From CAYRQF01 sp964615845 (GTDB lineage: Bacteria > Patescibacteriota > Minisyncoccia > Phycocordibacterales > CSBR16-119), in assembly GCA_964615845.1 (NCBI GenBank), contig CAZTRC010000023.1:1-7287 (forward strand): a DNA stretch of 7,287 nt, in the 5' to 3' direction. The position numbers were made by a program, and so were the translations under genes. The first letter of the stretch is position 1; each line of letters begins with the position of its first letter. The notes beneath the pieces were generated by a model. It made no database searches. It was not told the origin of the DNA and saw nothing but the letters and a program-made list of their open reading frames with translations. Shown here piece after piece: positions 6,199 through 7,287 of this stretch.

Positions 6199-7287
6199 CT
6201 AATATCGATAGAATATTTCAGCATCCTCGGGATATTCAGAAGGATCATTTACATAATACTTTGTGCTTACTAATTCAGCTCGCAGATTAGCAATTCTTGC
6301 ATCAAGTGCGGCGGTTGTAAGTGGTCCGGCCGTACCAGTCGGCGAGATGCCATTATTTTTCTGGAAGGTTTTTATGATTTCAGAAAGATTTGTCGGTGGC
6401 CATGGTGCCATTTTAGATTGACCACTCATGTAGCCGAGGAGGGAGAGTTTCGTGGCTGTTGCCAAAGTTCCGTTCCCAGTGGCGCGACCCTCACGGGTCT
6501 GGAAATTAATCATATTTAGAATCGGGTCATTTGTAGGTCCAGATGCAGGGGGGGGATCGCACGGCCCCTCCCAAGTAGTTGAACCTGAGGCCCCTGAGTC
6601 TGTGTTTGTATAGCTAAGAGTGCATGTACCCTCAAGGACATTGGGAGTGTACACTTCAATGATATACCCCCCTCCGCCCGGCTCAGGAACATCTACCCCC
6701 ATTATTCCTAGTGCTGCCTGCTGTCTCACCGCATAATCTTGAGAATATATTTTGTACTTCTTTTCCGTCTTCCAAACCATAAGACTATTTACCTTACTAT
6801 CAAGTACTCTTGTCGTAAGTGTCCCAACTGTACCTGTCTGAGAAATACCGTTATCTCTCTGAAAAGCCCGCAACATTTCAGAAATGTTCGTTGGTGGCCA
6901 CGGAGCCATTTTGGATTGATCTCCATACCCAAGAACATGAAGCTTCATAGCTGTTGAGGCTGTAGATACTCCGGAGATAACCACTAAACCAGTTTGTGGA
7001 TTAACTTGGACAATTCCCTGACCGTCACCGGGATTAGCGAGGCCTGGATTGTCAGAATTACAATGCAGTTGACCGTCCTCATTACTCGTAAAAGTTGTTC
7101 CCGGAGTTGATGTGGTCTCTGTCACTATGGCGCAAAGACCATTCCCAAAAAAGATCTCATAAACCCCTCCTCCCTCTGGATCTTCAGGCTCTGGATAAAA
7201 GATTTCATCTCCCACTCCCGGGAGAACAGACGCTGTTTGGTTGCCGACATAATACTCTCCCATCACCCGATTACCTGTTTGCGCTCT
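6199..7287 (-). CDS. Secreted-looking repeat protein with two peptidoglycan-binding-like domains (partial, N-terminus cut)
   Basis: The frame is open to the right edge, so only the last 362 residues are seen; a GTG at 7266 is in frame but is probably internal. The visible part contains two units about 166 residues apart. Each has a Gly/Thr/Ser-rich module with two cysteines, then a domain of about 63 residues resembling peptidoglycan-binding domain 1: LGY, then FQ(R/K)(D/N)NGIS.TGT.G.LTT..LD. In both copies QSKMAPWPPTN stands where that family usually has a DGxFGxxT-like turn. A Tyr-rich linker follows each domain (YKIYSQ; YYVNDPSEYPEDAEIFYRY at the end), and GEYYVGN at the right edge suggests a third domain just outside. 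The composition suits an extracellular, wall-associated protein; no catalytic domain, sortase motif or membrane anchor is visible. Ligand and role are unknown. A run of eight C on the coding strand lies at 6548-6555. Confidence 0.85.
   Translation of the reverse strand, partial: RAQTGNRVMGEYYVGNQTASVLPGVGDEIFYPEPEDPEGGGVYEIFFGNGLCAIVTETTSTPGTTFTSNEDGQLHCNSDNPGLANPGDGQGIVQVNPQTGLVVISGVSTASTAMKLHVLGYGDQSKMAPWPPTNISEMLRAFQRDNGISQTGTVGTLTTRVLDSKVNSLMVWKTEKKYKIYSQDYAVRQQAALGIMGVDVPEPGGGGYIIEVYTPNVLEGTCTLSYTNTDSGASGSTTWEGPCDPPPASGPTNDPILNMINFQTREGRATGNGTLATATKLSLLGYMSGQSKMAPWPPTNLSEIIKTFQKNNGISPTGTAGPLTTAALDARIANLRAELVSTKYYVNDPSEYPEDAEIFYRY
6280..6468 (-). repeat. Peptidoglycan-binding-like repeat domain, downstream copy
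   Basis: Encodes the stretch from TLATATKLSLLGY to LDARIANL, with the same QSKMAPWPPTN and FQKNNGISPTGTAG. The second half, TGTAGPLTTAALDA, is the clearest match to the DGxxGPxTxxAL end of peptidoglycan-binding domain 1. It lies 498 bases from the upstream copy. Confidence 0.8.
6532..6690 (-). repeat. Cysteine-pair Gly/Thr-rich module, downstream copy
   Basis: Starts with VPEPGGGG, then YIIEVY, and has two cysteines 11 residues apart (EGTCTLSY and WEGPCDPPP). It occupies the same place before a peptidoglycan-binding-like domain as the upstream module, but its loops differ in length. The C8 tract at 6548-6555 encodes its terminal Pro-Pro-Pro. Confidence 0.45.
6778..6966 (-). repeat. Peptidoglycan-binding-like repeat domain, upstream copy
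   Basis: Encodes the stretch from STASTAMKLHVLGY to LDSKVNSL, with the motif QSKMAPWPPTN and FQRDNGISQTGTVG. It aligns with the downstream copy without large gaps. DNA differences around the shared motif are mostly at third codon positions, so the protein sequence looks conserved by selection rather than freshly duplicated. Confidence 0.8.
7042..7194 (-). repeat. Cysteine-pair Gly/Thr-rich module, upstream copy
   Basis: Begins at a Pro/Glu/Gly-rich hinge (PEPEDPEGGG), continues with alternating hydrophobic residues (VYEIFF) and contains two cysteines 24 residues apart, plausibly a disulfide in an exported beta-rich domain. The similar position and hinge of the other module support a repeat, although sequence identity is low. 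No known family was recognised. Confidence 0.45.

Noticed and set aside
7261..7266. GTG or ATG at 7266/7263 as the true start of the repeat protein
   Set aside because: The frame stays open to the window edge, no promoter or ribosome site is visible, and the sequence starts in the middle of a linker that recurs after the other repeat domains.
1..7287. Alternative genetic code with TGA read as glycine or tryptophan
   Set aside because: All five firm genes translate fully without an in-frame TGA, end at TAA or TAG where seen, and have normal motifs.
1..7287. tRNA, rRNA, CRISPR array, insertion sequence or att site
   Set aside because: No cloverleaf, conserved rRNA segments, regularly spaced repeats, transposase motifs or terminal inverted repeats were found; the only strong inverted repeats are the two terminators.

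Overview
The window looks like a piece of a small bacterial genome, most likely from Patescibacteria (Candidate Phyla Radiation) or a similar lineage. This is inferred from the leaderless-looking promoters, the lack of good Shine-Dalgarno sequences, the compact layout, the style of the helicase-nuclease fusion and the repetitive surface protein. No rRNA or marker gene is present to confirm it. The genetic code appears standard: stops are TAA or TAG, and no in-frame TGA is needed. All firm genes lie on the minus strand, so the window reads from right to left.

Layout from right to left. (1) 7287-6199: the C-terminal 362 residues of a secreted-looking repeat protein. It holds two copies of a unit of about 166 residues, each a cysteine-pair Gly/Thr-rich module followed by a divergent peptidoglycan-binding-like domain. 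The gene ends at a near-ideal hairpin terminator (6155-6191). (2) 6129-3197: an apparent three-gene oxidative-damage operon of superoxide dismutase, peptide methionine-R-sulfoxide reductase (msrB) and a large M3-family zinc oligopeptidase. The genes are joined by two identical TAA-T-ATG junctions and end at a second hairpin (3169-3193). (3) 3196-2907: a 290-base gap, partly GC-richer than the peptidase gene, carrying a plausible rightward promoter and a 55-codon ORF or RNA of unknown nature. (4) 2906-1: a UvrD/PcrA-type superfamily 1 helicase fused to a C-terminal AddB/Cas4-like PD-(D/E)XK nuclease, cut by the left edge.

Functional reading. SOD removes superoxide, MsrB repairs oxidised methionine, and the M3 peptidase could clear small peptides from damaged proteins, so the operon makes sense as a detoxify-repair-recycle set. 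The helicase-nuclease is probably a DNA repair or end-processing enzyme. Both the helicase gene and the sod operon start from the same promoter design, an extended -10 (TGnTATAAT) six bases before the ATG, which predicts leaderless mRNAs.

The points that most deserve a second look are this shared leaderless architecture, the small rightward transcription unit in the 290-base gap, the unusual MAPWPPTN insertion in the repeat domains together with a C8 tract in that gene, and the AT-rich peptidase gene at the end of an otherwise more GC-rich operon. I found no CRISPR array, tRNA, rRNA, insertion sequence or clearly novel defence system.
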